Positions 41,476-50,048 of a stretch of DNA of 64,000 bases are shown piece by piece (the stretch's first letter is position 1; every line of letters starts with the position of its first letter). The position numbers and the translations under genes were made by a program. The notes under the pieces are model-generated. The model worked only from the letters and a program-made list of their open reading frames with translations, had not been told where the DNA came from and did no database searches. Origin of the DNA: DASSUW01 sp963844205 (GTDB taxonomy: Bacteria; Actinomycetota; Thermoleophilia; Solirubrobacterales; Solirubrobacteraceae); assembly GCA_963844205.1 (NCBI GenBank), contig CAWJNK010000014.1, positions 1,302,001 to 1,366,000 on the forward strand, written 5' to 3'.

Positions 41476-42140
41476 CAGACCGGCACCCTCACCCGGAGGA
41501 GCCAGTCGCGGAACGCCTCGACGCCCTCGCCGGTGCGCGCGCTCACCTGCATGCGGGCCACGCCCGGGTGCACGGCGTCGAGGTTGCGCAGGAAGCGCTC
41601 CATGTCGAAGTCCAGGTGCGGCAGCAGGTCGATCTTGTTGATGACGACCAGCTCGCAGGTCCGGAACATCAGCGGGTACTTGAGCGGCTTGTCCTCGCCC
41701 TCGGTGACGGAGGAGACCATCACCCGTGAATCCTCGCCGACCCGGAACTCCGCCGGGCACACGAGGTTGCCGACGTTCTCGATGACGAGCAGGTCCAGCT
41801 CGTCGAGCGGGATCTCGGGCAGCGCGCTGCGGACCATGTTGGCGTCGAGGTGGCACTCGCCGCCGAACCCCGGATCGGTGTTGAGCTGGGTGACCGGCAC
41901 GTGCAGACTCGCCAGCCGGTCGGCGTCGTAGCTGCCCTGGACGTCGCCCTCCAGGACGCCGGCTCGCACGGGAAGGTCGTGCAGGACGCGCTCGAGCAGC
42001 GTCGTCTTGCCGGCGCCCGGCGCGCTCATCAGGTTCACGACCGTGACGCCATGCCGGTCGAAGTCGTCGCGGTTCGCACGCGCGATCGTGTTGTTCGCGT
42101 CCAGCGCGTCCTCGACGACCCTCACCTTCACGCGGTGCAT
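41475..42140 (-). CDS. hypB: Hydrogenase nickel incorporation GTPase HypB
   Basis: A 221-residue G3E GTPase: G1 NLMSAPGAGKTTLLERVL, a switch region LEGDVQGSYDADRL, DLLVIENVGNLVCPAEF (G3 region) and VINKIDLLPHLDFD (G4). It drives nickel insertion with HypA. The N-terminal His-rich store and CxxCGC motif of some HypBs are absent. Its start at 42140 lies inside the end of hypA. Confidence 0.96.
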   Translation of the reverse strand: MHRVKVRVVEDALDANNTIARANRDDFDRHGVTVVNLMSAPGAGKTTLLERVLHDLPVRAGVLEGDVQGSYDADRLASLHVPVTQLNTDPGFGGECHLDANMVRSALPEIPLDELDLLVIENVGNLVCPAEFRVGEDSRVMVSSVTEGEDKPLKYPLMFRTCELVVINKIDLLPHLDFDMERFLRNLDAVHPGVARMQVSARTGEGVEAFRDWLLRVRVPV

Positions 42141-42472
42141 GCGACCTCCTCCACCTCGATCGACTCGACCTCCAGCTCGTCGCCCGCCACCACGAGACCG
42201 ACCCCGCCGCACACGCAGCGGAACAGCGCGTCCTCCGGGTCCCACTCGCGCGCGCAGTCCGCGCAGCGCAGCAACGCGGGCAGGAGCACCTGCTCCAGCC
42301 GCGCCCCCTCGCACAGCGTCTCGCGCGCGACGAGGTCGAAGTAGAACGCGAGCGAGTCCGGCACGACCTGTCGCAGGTGGCCGATCCGCACCGTCACGAC
42401 CGTCACCTTCCGCCCGGCGGCGTGCTTGAGCGCCGTGTCGATCACCGCGCTGGAGACCGAGAGCTCGTGCAT
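42128..42472 (-). CDS. hypA: Hydrogenase nickel chaperone HypA
   Basis: A 114-residue HypA. The N-terminus MHELSVSSAVID gives the Ni ligand His2-Glu3. The zinc domain has C-x2-C (RCADCAREW) and a second pair CVCGG near residue 86. It delivers nickel to the large subunit together with HypB. The start follows the protease stop with a one-base overlap; the end overlaps hypB by 13 bases. Confidence 0.95.
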   Translation of the reverse strand: MHELSVSSAVIDTALKHAAGRKVTVVTVRIGHLRQVVPDSLAFYFDLVARETLCEGARLEQVLLPALLRCADCAREWDPEDALFRCVCGGVGLVVAGDELEVESIEVEEVACTA

Positions 42473-42984
42473 CAGCGCTGGTACGCCGCGTCGCTGCGCA
42501 GCTCCTCGATCGTGTCCAGCACCAGCGCGATCGCGCGCTCGACCGCCGCCTCGACCGCCGGCGTCAGCCCGAGCCCGACGTCATCCACCACCGCCGGCTC
42601 GCAGGCGATGACCTGCACGCGCCCCGGCCAGCCGCCGATCGCCCGCACGAAGCGCAGCATCGTCATCGGATCCATCGAGTGCGGGTCGATCGTCTCGCCG
42701 TCCTCGATCTCGGCCGGCACGTCGTCGGGCTCGACGTCGATCACGTACAGCGTCCCCGGCTCGCCGCCCTGGCGGCTGACGTCCACGATCACGAGCGCGC
42801 TGTAGCCGCGCATGACCTCGTACGCCAGGTCGAGCCCGCTGGTGCCGACGTCCATGACGCTGACCCCGGAGGGGAGGTCGCGCTCGGCCAGCCGGCGCGC
42901 CACCTCGGCGCCGAACGCGTCGTCCTGCAGCCACGCGTTCCCGACGCCGGCGACGAGGATCTGCTTCTCGAGCTCCGGGGTCAT
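42472..42984 (-). CDS. Hydrogenase maturation protease (HyaD/HybD family)
   Basis: A 170-residue endopeptidase with the Ni-sensing fold. GVGNAWLQDDAFGAEVARRL carries the first acidic metal ligand, VMDVGTSGLDLAYEV the second, and ETIDPHSMDPMTMLRF the His. It would cut the large-subunit tail after the nickel is inserted. The cleavage site is present as DPCLPCGVH followed by an 18-residue tail. Start overlaps the previous gene by ATGA. Confidence 0.9.
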   Translation of the reverse strand: MTPELEKQILVAGVGNAWLQDDAFGAEVARRLAERDLPSGVSVMDVGTSGLDLAYEVMRGYSALVIVDVSRQGGEPGTLYVIDVEPDDVPAEIEDGETIDPHSMDPMTMLRFVRAIGGWPGRVQVIACEPAVVDDVGLGLTPAVEAAVERAIALVLDTIEELRSDAAYQR

Positions 42985-44063
42985 GCGACCACCTCCACCT
43001 CGGCGGGCTTGAAGTACAGGTAGCGGCCGATGTCGCGCATCAGCTCCTGGCCGGGATCGTCGTCGACGGTGACCGCCAGGTGGACGCCGTCCTCGTAGTC
43101 ACGGTAGATCCGCTCGATCGTCGCCACCCGGCCGGCCCACACGCCGTCCTGCGGTGCGGCGCCGGCACCGGGGCGCAGCCGGACCTTGGCGCCGCGCGCG
43201 AACCTGACGCCGCCGACCTCGATCGCCGGCTCGCCCGCCACGTCGGCGGGCCCCGGCCGGTGCACAGGCGGCAGGTCCGAGACCGTCACGCGGCCGTGCA
43301 GCCGCTCCAACGCCTCCGGCCCCTCGGCCTCGGCCCGCGCCAGCATCTCGCGCACCTTCGGGTCCTGCTCGGCGATCGACTCGCGCTCGGCGTCGCTCAG
43401 CGCGAGCACGTGCAGGAGCAGGGCCTCCTCGATCTCCGTCGCGTCGAACAGGTCGCCGTGGCTCTCGGGCGCGATCTGCGGGTGATCGGGCAGGACGATC
43501 GTGGCGCCGAGCACCGTGTCGTCGTTCGCCGTCGCCAGGACCGGGAAGATGTTCACGTGCTCGCACGCCGCGACGGCCGCCGCCGCCGTCGGGCCCGGCG
43601 CGGTCGGCGAGGCGAAGCGCCCGCCGGGAGAGCGCGCGACGAGGTGCGTGGAGCGCAGCGACGACCGCAGCGCTCCCGGCCGATCCAGGCCCTCGGGAAC
43701 GGCCGTCGTGTTGTGCACGCACATGGCCACGCCCACGAGCCCGCCGTCGAGCGGCGTCGTCGCCAATCGCACTCGTCCGCGCACGTTCTCGAACGCGAAC
43801 TCGACCGTGGCGTCGGCCTCGACCTCGACCCGCCGCTCGCCGCTTTCCTCGAGGAACGCGAGCGTGCCGGACACCGACTCGCCCGGCTCGAGCACGAGCT
43901 GCATCCGCGCGCGGTCGAACGTGTGCGGGGAACGGGCCGCGTAGACCGGCGGGTAGACGATCCCGAACGGCGTCGGCGTGGCGTTCTTGGTCGCTCCCGG
44001 CGTGTAGGGGTAGAGCGCGTAGCCCTCGTAGAGCAGCGTGGAGAGCAGCCGCTCGACGCTCAC
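42981..44063 (-). CDS. Conserved unknown protein of group 1h hydrogenase loci
   Basis: A 360-residue protein starting at GTG 44063 (GTGA overlap with the DUF6084 gene). The first half reads ERLLSTLLYEGYALYPYTPGATKNATPTPFGIVYPPVY. It has a central helical part with long acidic stretch (LFDATEIEEALLLHVLALSDAERESIAEQDPKVREMLARAE) and a C-terminal barrel-like part (IEVGGVRFARGAKVRLRPG, then IERIYRDYEDGVHLAVTVDDDPGQELMRDIGRYLYFKPAEVE). No Cys clusters or membrane segments. It occurs next to DUF5947/DUF6084 genes in loci of this kind, as far as I recall. No function is known. Confidence 0.75.
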   Translation of the reverse strand: MSVERLLSTLLYEGYALYPYTPGATKNATPTPFGIVYPPVYAARSPHTFDRARMQLVLEPGESVSGTLAFLEESGERRVEVEADATVEFAFENVRGRVRLATTPLDGGLVGVAMCVHNTTAVPEGLDRPGALRSSLRSTHLVARSPGGRFASPTAPGPTAAAAVAACEHVNIFPVLATANDDTVLGATIVLPDHPQIAPESHGDLFDATEIEEALLLHVLALSDAERESIAEQDPKVREMLARAEAEGPEALERLHGRVTVSDLPPVHRPGPADVAGEPAIEVGGVRFARGAKVRLRPGAGAAPQDGVWAGRVATIERIYRDYEDGVHLAVTVDDDPGQELMRDIGRYLYFKPAEVEVVA

Positions 44064-44698
44064 AGCAGCTCCCGCACCGTGTCGTCGAACGTGTGGTGGC
44101 CCTGCTCGGCCTTGCGCCGCGCGAGCGCCTCCAGCGTCTCGCGCTGCAGCCGGATCCAGCCGCCGCCCGGGAAGTGGGCGGCGATCGTCCGCCGCCAGAC
44201 GTCGACGGGCATCCGCCAGCGCGCCGAGCAGCTCCACGGCACGAGCACGACCTGCAGCCGGTCCCCGTCCCCCCGGTAGAGCACGGTGCCGTTGAAATGG
44301 AAGCTCAGCGGCACCTCGCCGCCTTCGAGCGCGTCGAAGTACTTTCCGGAGGCGACCTCGAGGTCGTACGTGCACGGCGCCTCGACGGTGAACGCCGTCG
44401 AGCCGCTGAACGACGGCACGAGCGCCTCCACGCGCGCCCACTGGAACGAGTGCGTGGTCGCGCCCCAGCGCTCCGGCGTCCCGAACAGCTCGACCAGCCG
44501 TTCGCGCTCGGCGTCGTCGTACGACCGCCGCGCCGGGTCGATGGTGATCTGGGTCGAGAGCGCGACCGTGAAGACCTCGCGGCCCTCGGGCTCCGAGACG
44601 TGCAGGTGGAAGCGCACGGCGGGCGCCGCCGAGTGCTCGACGGGCTCGGCGCCGAGGACGGTGAACTCGAGCGCGGTCGGCGCGGCCACGCCCGTCAT
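44060..44698 (-). CDS. DUF6084-family protein
   Basis: A 212-residue soluble protein with mostly beta segments. TALEFTVLGAEPVEHSAAPAVRFHLHVSEPEGREVFTVALSTQI, the later FSGSTAFTVEAPCTYDLEVASGKYFDALEGGEVPLSFHFNGTVLY, and a C-terminal helical WRRTIAAHFPGGGWIRLQRETLEALARRK. These match the DUF6084 pattern found beside DUF5947 in high-affinity hydrogenase operons. The role is unknown; assembly or subunit scaffolding is plausible. Coupled by ATGA upstream and GTGA downstream. Confidence 0.82.
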   Translation of the reverse strand: MTGVAAPTALEFTVLGAEPVEHSAAPAVRFHLHVSEPEGREVFTVALSTQITIDPARRSYDDAERERLVELFGTPERWGATTHSFQWARVEALVPSFSGSTAFTVEAPCTYDLEVASGKYFDALEGGEVPLSFHFNGTVLYRGDGDRLQVVLVPWSCSARWRMPVDVWRRTIAAHFPGGGWIRLQRETLEALARRKAEQGHHTFDDTVRELL

Positions 44699-45315
44699 CG
44701 CACCGCCGCGAGCCGCAGGTCGTCGAAGTAGCGCTGGACCGCGCCCTCCATCTCGGCGCCGCCGCTGATGCCCTCCCACGTCGCCTTGATGATCCCCACG
44801 AGCCGGTAGCAGTCGTCGAGCGGCGCGATCGCGTGCACGTGCGGCTCCGCCAGCCGGTTGACGATCAGCGCCTCGGCGTCGGGGTCGAGGTCGTCGAGCA
44901 CCGGGTTGGCGGCGACCAGCCGGTCCCATGCCTCGAGGTCGAGCTCGCACTCGGTGGCCCCGGCCGGGCTCGGATACAGGCCGACGATGGTGCCGGTCGC
45001 GCTCGACCGCAGGAAGAACGCCAGCCCGATCGGGATCTGGAACTCCGCCCACAGCTCGTCGGTGAGCTCGAAGCCCTCGAGCCACACCGTCCGCGACCCC
45101 GTGGGCCGATAGCGGGCGTCGCCCGAGCGGACCGACCAGCAGGTCGGGCAGACGCACACGATCCGGCGCTCCTCGAGGTCCAGCAGGTGCTTGTGGTCCT
45201 CGGCCAGCGAGATCGGGCACAGCTCGCAATGGCCCGGCTCGGCGCGCGGCGCGGCCGCCGCCCGCGGCACGCGCACGAACCGGCGGAGGCCGCTGACGAG
45301 CGCGGGATCCATCAT
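44695..45315 (-). CDS. DUF5947-family protein with Cys pairs
   Basis: A 206-residue protein. The N-terminal CELCPISLAEDHKHLLDLEERRIVCVCPTCWSVR holds C-x2-C and a C-x-C-x2-C cluster, a probable zinc or Fe-S site. The rest (FQIPIGLAFFLRSSATGTIVGLYPSPAGATECELDLEAWDRL...) is alpha/beta. DUF5947 is a marker of group 1h hydrogenase loci. The Met pair at 45315/45312 overlaps the previous stop, so expression is coupled. Confidence 0.85.
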   Translation of the reverse strand: MMDPALVSGLRRFVRVPRAAAAPRAEPGHCELCPISLAEDHKHLLDLEERRIVCVCPTCWSVRSGDARYRPTGSRTVWLEGFELTDELWAEFQIPIGLAFFLRSSATGTIVGLYPSPAGATECELDLEAWDRLVAANPVLDDLDPDAEALIVNRLAEPHVHAIAPLDDCYRLVGIIKATWEGISGGAEMEGAVQRYFDDLRLAAVR

Positions 45316-46136
45316 CCGACCGCCACCCGCACGTGCCCGTTTGCGCGCAGCAGGGGCACCGGAGGGATCTGCAGCCGATCGTCGTCGGGCGAGCGGCCCG
45401 CGCGGCGCAGCTCGAACCGCCGCTCGCACGACGGGCACGTGAGCGTCCCGTCCGGCGCCATCGGCGCGTCGTCGAGCCGCGCACGGCACCAGCCGCACGC
45501 GTTGCGGTAGGCCAGCAGCGTCCCGCCGACGTTGGCGAGCAGCAGGTCGGAGCCGGCGACCGCGAGCGCCGCGGTCGTCCCGGCCGACGGCGCGGCGGCG
45601 TCGAGATCGGTCCAGGCCGGCGGTGCGCCGTTCGACTGGATCACCGGCAGCTCGAACGCGCCGATCGGCGGCTCCTTCACCCCCTCGACCTCGAGCCCCT
45701 CGAGATCGGGCGCCGTCTCCTCCAGCGCCTTCTTGATCGCCAGCTCCAGCGTCGCCTCGGAGGCCGGGCAGCCCTTGCAGTGGCCCACGAGCCGCATCCG
45801 CGCCACGCCGTCCTCGACGGCGATCAGCTCGACGTCGCCGCCGTGCGACTCCATGTACGGCCGCACGCTGTCGAGCGCCTCGCGCACGCGGTCCTCCAGC
45901 GACACCGGATAGAGGCCGTGGATGAGCAGCAGGCTCGCCACGACCCCGTCGTCCATCAGCCGGTCGCGGACGTCGTCGTCGACCGCCGCCATGATCCGCT
46001 CCAGGCCCTCGCCGTAGAGCTGCATGATCGAGGCGACGAGCTCGTCCGCGACCGCGCGCGCCTGCAGGTCCTGCACCTCATCGAGCTGCGCGGTCAGCGC
46101 CTGGACCCGCTCGATGAGTTCCTCTGAGGTCAGCAC
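45312..46136 (-). CDS. NifU-like / Rieske-like iron-sulfur protein (HhyE-like)
   Basis: A 274-residue protein starting at GTG 46136 within the last codons of the large subunit. After a helical N-terminus (~1-85) there is a NifU C-terminal domain with HCKGCPASEATLELAIKKALEE (C-x2-C cluster site, ~115-140). A Rieske-fold module follows (~185-260). There, the usual C-x-H and C-x2-H are replaced by C-x2-C (NACGWCRARL) and C-x2-C (TCPSCERRFEL). Comparable proteins next to mycobacterial Huc/Hhy hydrogenases are thought to take electrons from the enzyme. Here it is directly coupled to the catalytic subunits, so an electron-transfer role is likely. Confidence 0.88.
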   Translation of the reverse strand: MLTSEELIERVQALTAQLDEVQDLQARAVADELVASIMQLYGEGLERIMAAVDDDVRDRLMDDGVVASLLLIHGLYPVSLEDRVREALDSVRPYMESHGGDVELIAVEDGVARMRLVGHCKGCPASEATLELAIKKALEETAPDLEGLEVEGVKEPPIGAFELPVIQSNGAPPAWTDLDAAAPSAGTTAALAVAGSDLLLANVGGTLLAYRNACGWCRARLDDAPMAPDGTLTCPSCERRFELRRAGRSPDDDRLQIPPVPLLRANGHVRVAVG

Positions 46137-47905
46137 ATCCCCGTCGGCGTGTGGACGACCTTGCGGACCTTGCCCTTCCCGTACATGTGCACCCCGCAGG
46201 GCAGGCACGGGTCGAAGCTGTGGACCGCCCGCATGATGTCGATGCCCTTGAAGTTGTCCGGCCCGTTCTCCTCGAAGATCGGCGTGTTCTGGACCGCGTC
46301 CTCGTACGGCCCCGGCGTGCCGAACGTGTCGCGGGGGTTGCCGTTCCACGGCGTCGGCGGGTACGGCTGGTAGTTGGCGATCTTCCCCTCACGGATGACC
46401 ATGTGGTGGGAGAGCACCCCGCGCGCGGCCTCGTGGAAGCCGACGCTGATCGCCGAGTCCGGCACCTTGAAGTCGTTCCACGACTTCGTCCGCCCGGCCC
46501 GCACCTCCTTCAGCGCCTGCTCGAGGTTGTAGAGCCCGACCAGCGCCGAGTACGCCTGGTGGTAGCTGCGCGCGCGCTGGCGCTCGATCGCGTTGGACCA
46601 CTCCGGGATCTTCCACTCGAGCTCCATCTCGGGCATGAACCCCGTCTTCGGCAGCACCATCTGCAGGCTCTCGCCCGTGGCCTTCAGGTAGCCGATGTCG
46701 AGCAGGCCGGCCTTCGCCGTGACCCACTGGCGCGCGAACGGCCCGCCGCCGGTGTCGTTGGCGACGTGGATGTCGTTGCGCTTGTCGTACATGCGTGGCG
46801 AGGCGACCCACGAGTACTTGTCGGCCCAGTCGCGCGCCTGCGGCTTGGGCAGCGTCACCTTGTTCCACGGGTGGCGCTTGTCGACCGGGTTGCCCAGCGG
46901 GTCGTGGGTGACGAACGTCTCCTCTCCCGTCCAGTCGTCGAAGTACGAGGAGCCGAGCAGGATCCGGATCGCGAGGTTGATCTCGACGAGGTCGGTCGTG
47001 ATCAGCTCGCCCTTGAACACGAGGCCGGGGGTGACGAACCGCCGCCGCCCCCACTCCGTCATGTTGCGGTAGTTGTAGTCGACGTACTGCGGGTCGTCGA
47101 ACGCGCCCCAGCAGATGATGTCGGTGTCCCGGTAGCCGACCTGCTCGTAGCCCGGCATCGCCTCGTAGAAGAAGTCGTAGAGGTCGTCGTGCATCGGGAC
47201 CGTGCGCTTGCAGTAGTCCATGTAGCGCATCAGCCGCACGTAGTAGTCGGTCAGCGTCTGGTGCGTGATGTCCGCGCTGCAGCCGCCCGGCATGATCGTC
47301 GACGGGTGGGTGTGGCGGCCGCCGAACAGGCAGTACATCTCGCGCGTGTAGCGCGCCACCTGCAGCGTCTCCAGGTAGAAGCTGCCGGTGAACGCGTTCA
47401 GCGCCCGCATGATGTCGGCGATCGTCTTGTAGCCGTGGATGTCCGAGTGCGGCGCGGAGGTCTCCTCGGCCTTCTTGAGCAGGCTCGGGTTCGTCTCCTT
47501 GACCACCTGCTCGGAGTAGTCCACGTTCGCCATGCAGTCGTTGAAGATCGCGTGGTCGAACATGAAGTCGGCCGACTCGGCGAGGTTGAACGCGTAGTCG
47601 CCGAGCGGCGGCGGCTTGACGCCGTACGCCATGTTCTGGTTCAGGCAGGAGCAGGTGCAGTGGTTGTCACCGCAGATGCCGCAGATGCGGCTGGTGATGA
47701 AGTGGGCGTCGCGCGGGTCGATGCCCTTCATGAAGATGTCGAACCCGCGGAAGATCATCGAGGTGCTGTAGCACTTGAGCACCTGCTGGTTCGCGAAGTC
47801 GATCTCGGTGTGGATGCCCAGGCTGCCGACGATCCGGGTCACCGGATCCCAGGACATCTCCTTGACGGCGACCTTGCGCTCGACGGGGGTCTCTGCTGTT
47901 GCCAT
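46130..47905 (-). CDS. hhyL: [NiFe]-hydrogenase large subunit, group 1h (group 5)
   Basis: A 591-residue catalytic subunit. The L1 motif SRICGICGDNHC (near 74-85) and the L2 motif DPCLPCGVH (near 565-573) supply the four Ni-Fe cysteines. After the L2 His there is an 18-residue tail ending in TGMC, which the protease must remove. Length, CSCLNQNMAYGVKPPPLGDYAFNLAESADFMFDHAI and the overall sequence fit the high-affinity, oxygen-tolerant group 1h enzymes of actinobacteria that oxidise atmospheric H2. The start ATG 47905 follows small subunit 1 after 9 bases. No second large subunit is present. Confidence 0.95.
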   Translation of the reverse strand: MATAETPVERKVAVKEMSWDPVTRIVGSLGIHTEIDFANQQVLKCYSTSMIFRGFDIFMKGIDPRDAHFITSRICGICGDNHCTCSCLNQNMAYGVKPPPLGDYAFNLAESADFMFDHAIFNDCMANVDYSEQVVKETNPSLLKKAEETSAPHSDIHGYKTIADIMRALNAFTGSFYLETLQVARYTREMYCLFGGRHTHPSTIMPGGCSADITHQTLTDYYVRLMRYMDYCKRTVPMHDDLYDFFYEAMPGYEQVGYRDTDIICWGAFDDPQYVDYNYRNMTEWGRRRFVTPGLVFKGELITTDLVEINLAIRILLGSSYFDDWTGEETFVTHDPLGNPVDKRHPWNKVTLPKPQARDWADKYSWVASPRMYDKRNDIHVANDTGGGPFARQWVTAKAGLLDIGYLKATGESLQMVLPKTGFMPEMELEWKIPEWSNAIERQRARSYHQAYSALVGLYNLEQALKEVRAGRTKSWNDFKVPDSAISVGFHEAARGVLSHHMVIREGKIANYQPYPPTPWNGNPRDTFGTPGPYEDAVQNTPIFEENGPDNFKGIDIMRAVHSFDPCLPCGVHMYGKGKVRKVVHTPTGMC

Positions 47906-47914
47906 GTCCGCTCC

Positions 47915-48970
47915 TCACCACCGCTTCGCGTAGCCGCTGGTCAGCTCGGGCTGGTTGTGCCGCCACTCGGGTTCCTTGTCGTACTCGCGCTTGATGTTCC
48001 ACTTGCGGCCCCAGCGCAGCAGCGGGCCGTAGGTGAATTTCGCGACGTTGGAGGAGACGCGCCCGTACTTGTCCTCGTCCATGAACGGCATGTACTTGTC
48101 GGGGAAGCCCGGCATCGTGCACGCCATGCAGATGCCGCCCACGTTCGGGCAGCCGCCGATGCCGTTGATCCAGCCCCGCAGCGGCACGTTGCACTTGACC
48201 ACCGGGCCCTTGCAGCCGAGCTTGACCAGGCAGCGGTGGTCGGAGCCGTACTCGGTGGCGAAGTCGCCCGACTCGTAGAACGCGGCGCGGTTGCAGCTCT
48301 CGTGGACCGTCCTGCCGAACAGCCACGTCGGGCGGTGCGCCTCGTCGAGGTCCGGCGGCGGCGCCATGCCGGCCAGCGCGAACACGAGGTAGAGCAGCGT
48401 CTCGGTCGTGTTGTCGCCCTGCGCCGGGCAGCCGGGGATGTTGACGATCGGCAGGCCGGCCTTGGACTTCCAGCTCCACCCGAGGTAGTCGCACAGCCCC
48501 ATCGCGCCCGTCGGGTTGTTCTTCATGGCCGGGATGCCGCCGTAGGTGGCGCAGGTGCCGACCGCGACCACCGCGGCGGCCTTCGGCGCCAGGCGGTCGA
48601 CCCACTCGTTGGTCGTGATCGGCTGGCCGTTCTCCGGGTTCACCCCCATCCCGGTCCAGTAGCCGTCGCCGTTGATCTTCTCGTTCGGGACCGAGCCCTC
48701 GAGCACGAGCACGAACGGGTCGAGCTTGCCGTCCTCGGCGTCGTACCAGGCCTGCATGAAGTCCTGCCCCTGCTCGACCGCGAGCACCGTGTTGTGCACG
48801 ACGACCCGCGGCATGCCCGGGATGGCGCCGGTGATGATGTCCTCGAGGCTCGGGTTCGTGGCGCCCGTCATCGCCACGCTGTCGCCCTCGCAGCTCAGCC
48901 CCGTCGTCAGCCAGATCACGTGGGCGGTGATCGCTTCCGTCTGGGCTTGGTTCGGCACGAACTCGACCAT
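47915..48970 (-). CDS. hhyS: [NiFe]-hydrogenase small subunit 1, group 1h
   Basis: A 351-residue small subunit. The proximal cluster ligands are TTGLSCEGDSVAM (a Cys and the Asp typical of group 5 in C-x-G-D), VGTCATYGG and IPGCPA. Distal: TVHESC, DHRCLVKLGCKGP. Medial: KCNVPLRG and GGCPNVGGICMACT. There is no Tat signal, as usual for this group, so the enzyme faces the cytoplasm. The start ATG 48970 follows GGGAG. It is immediately upstream of the large subunit. A second small subunit lies at 51768. Confidence 0.95.
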   Translation of the reverse strand: MVEFVPNQAQTEAITAHVIWLTTGLSCEGDSVAMTGATNPSLEDIITGAIPGMPRVVVHNTVLAVEQGQDFMQAWYDAEDGKLDPFVLVLEGSVPNEKINGDGYWTGMGVNPENGQPITTNEWVDRLAPKAAAVVAVGTCATYGGIPAMKNNPTGAMGLCDYLGWSWKSKAGLPIVNIPGCPAQGDNTTETLLYLVFALAGMAPPPDLDEAHRPTWLFGRTVHESCNRAAFYESGDFATEYGSDHRCLVKLGCKGPVVKCNVPLRGWINGIGGCPNVGGICMACTMPGFPDKYMPFMDEDKYGRVSSNVAKFTYGPLLRWGRKWNIKREYDKEPEWRHNQPELTSGYAKRW

Positions 48971-48983
48971 GCGCACTCCCTTC

Positions 48984-50048
48984 TCAGCAGATCCGCGGCA
49001 GCGGGTCACCGACGAGCTGGTCCATCACCCTCCGACCGCCGAACGCCGTGTTCACCAGCACCATCCCCGGCGGCTCCGTCTTGACCTCTCCGATCTCGGC
49101 CGCCCGCTCGCAGCCGTCCACCTCGCGCAGCGCGGCGAGCGCCGCGTCCGCGTCCTCCGGCGCCACGAAGGCGACGAGCGTGCCCTCGTTGGCGACGTAC
49201 ATCGGGTCGATCCCGAGGATCTCCGCTGCACCCGCGACGGCGGGATCCACCGGCACGTCCCCCTCGCGCACCACGATCGCCACGCCCGAGGCGCGCGCCA
49301 GCTCGTTGAGCACCGACGCGACGCCGCCGCGCGTCGCGTCGCGCATCGCACGCAGGGCCGGGCCGGCGGCCTCGAGCAGCGCGTCGGCCGCGGGCCACAG
49401 CGAGCGCGTGTCGGACTCGATCTCGGCGTCGAGCCCGAGCTCGCCGCGCGCGAGCATGATCGCCGTCCCGTGCGCGCCGATCGGGCCGGAGACCAGGATC
49501 CGGTCGCCCGGCCGCAGCGCGGCCGGCGAGAGCGAGGCGCGCGGGTCGCGACGGCCGACACCGGTCGTGCAGACGTACATGCCGTCCGCGTGACCGCGTT
49601 CCACCACCTTGGTGTCGCCCGCCATGATCGCCACGCCGGCGGCCTCCGCGGCGGCGGCCATCGCCTCGACCTCGGCGCGCAGCACGCCGGCGTCGAGCCC
49701 CTCCTCGAGGATCAGCGCGAGGCTGAGCGCCAGCGGGCGCGCTCCCGCCATCGCGAGGTCGTTGACGGTGCCGTTGACCGCCAGCTCGCCGATCGACCCG
49801 CCCGGGAACCGCAGCGGCTTGACCACGAAGGAGTCGGTGGTGAGCGCGAGGTCGCCGTCGACGGTCGCGGCGTCGGCCAGCTCGACCAGCCCGAAGGCCG
49901 GCGCGAGCAGGCCCTCGATCAGCGTCTGCGTCGCCTTGCCGCCCGCTCCGTGGGCCATCGTGATCCGCTCGTCCTTGAACCGCGGCCGCTTCGCGCGAGC
50001 GGTCTCGATGATCCCGAGGATCCGCTCCTCACGTGAGGACACGCTCAC
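48984..50048 (-). CDS. hypE: Hydrogenase maturation protein HypE
   Basis: A 354-residue PurM-like ATPase. ITMAHGAGGKATQTLIEGL and the AVNGTVNDLAMAGARPLALSL region are typical. The C-terminus is the required PRIC, whose Cys carries the thiocarbamate converted to thiocyanate. It dehydrates the group received from HypF, then passes CN to the HypC-HypD-Fe complex. It overlaps hypD by 20 bases. Confidence 0.97.
   Translation of the reverse strand: MSVSSREERILGIIETARAKRPRFKDERITMAHGAGGKATQTLIEGLLAPAFGLVELADAATVDGDLALTTDSFVVKPLRFPGGSIGELAVNGTVNDLAMAGARPLALSLALILEEGLDAGVLRAEVEAMAAAAEAAGVAIMAGDTKVVERGHADGMYVCTTGVGRRDPRASLSPAALRPGDRILVSGPIGAHGTAIMLARGELGLDAEIESDTRSLWPAADALLEAAGPALRAMRDATRGGVASVLNELARASGVAIVVREGDVPVDPAVAGAAEILGIDPMYVANEGTLVAFVAPEDADAALAALREVDGCERAAEIGEVKTEPPGMVLVNTAFGGRRVMDQLVGDPLPRIC

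Noticed and set aside
46151..49084. A 977-codon rightward frame opposite the hydrogenase subunits
   Set aside because: Antisense of two genes with all metal-binding motifs; composition is Arg/Val/Asp-biased with no domain.
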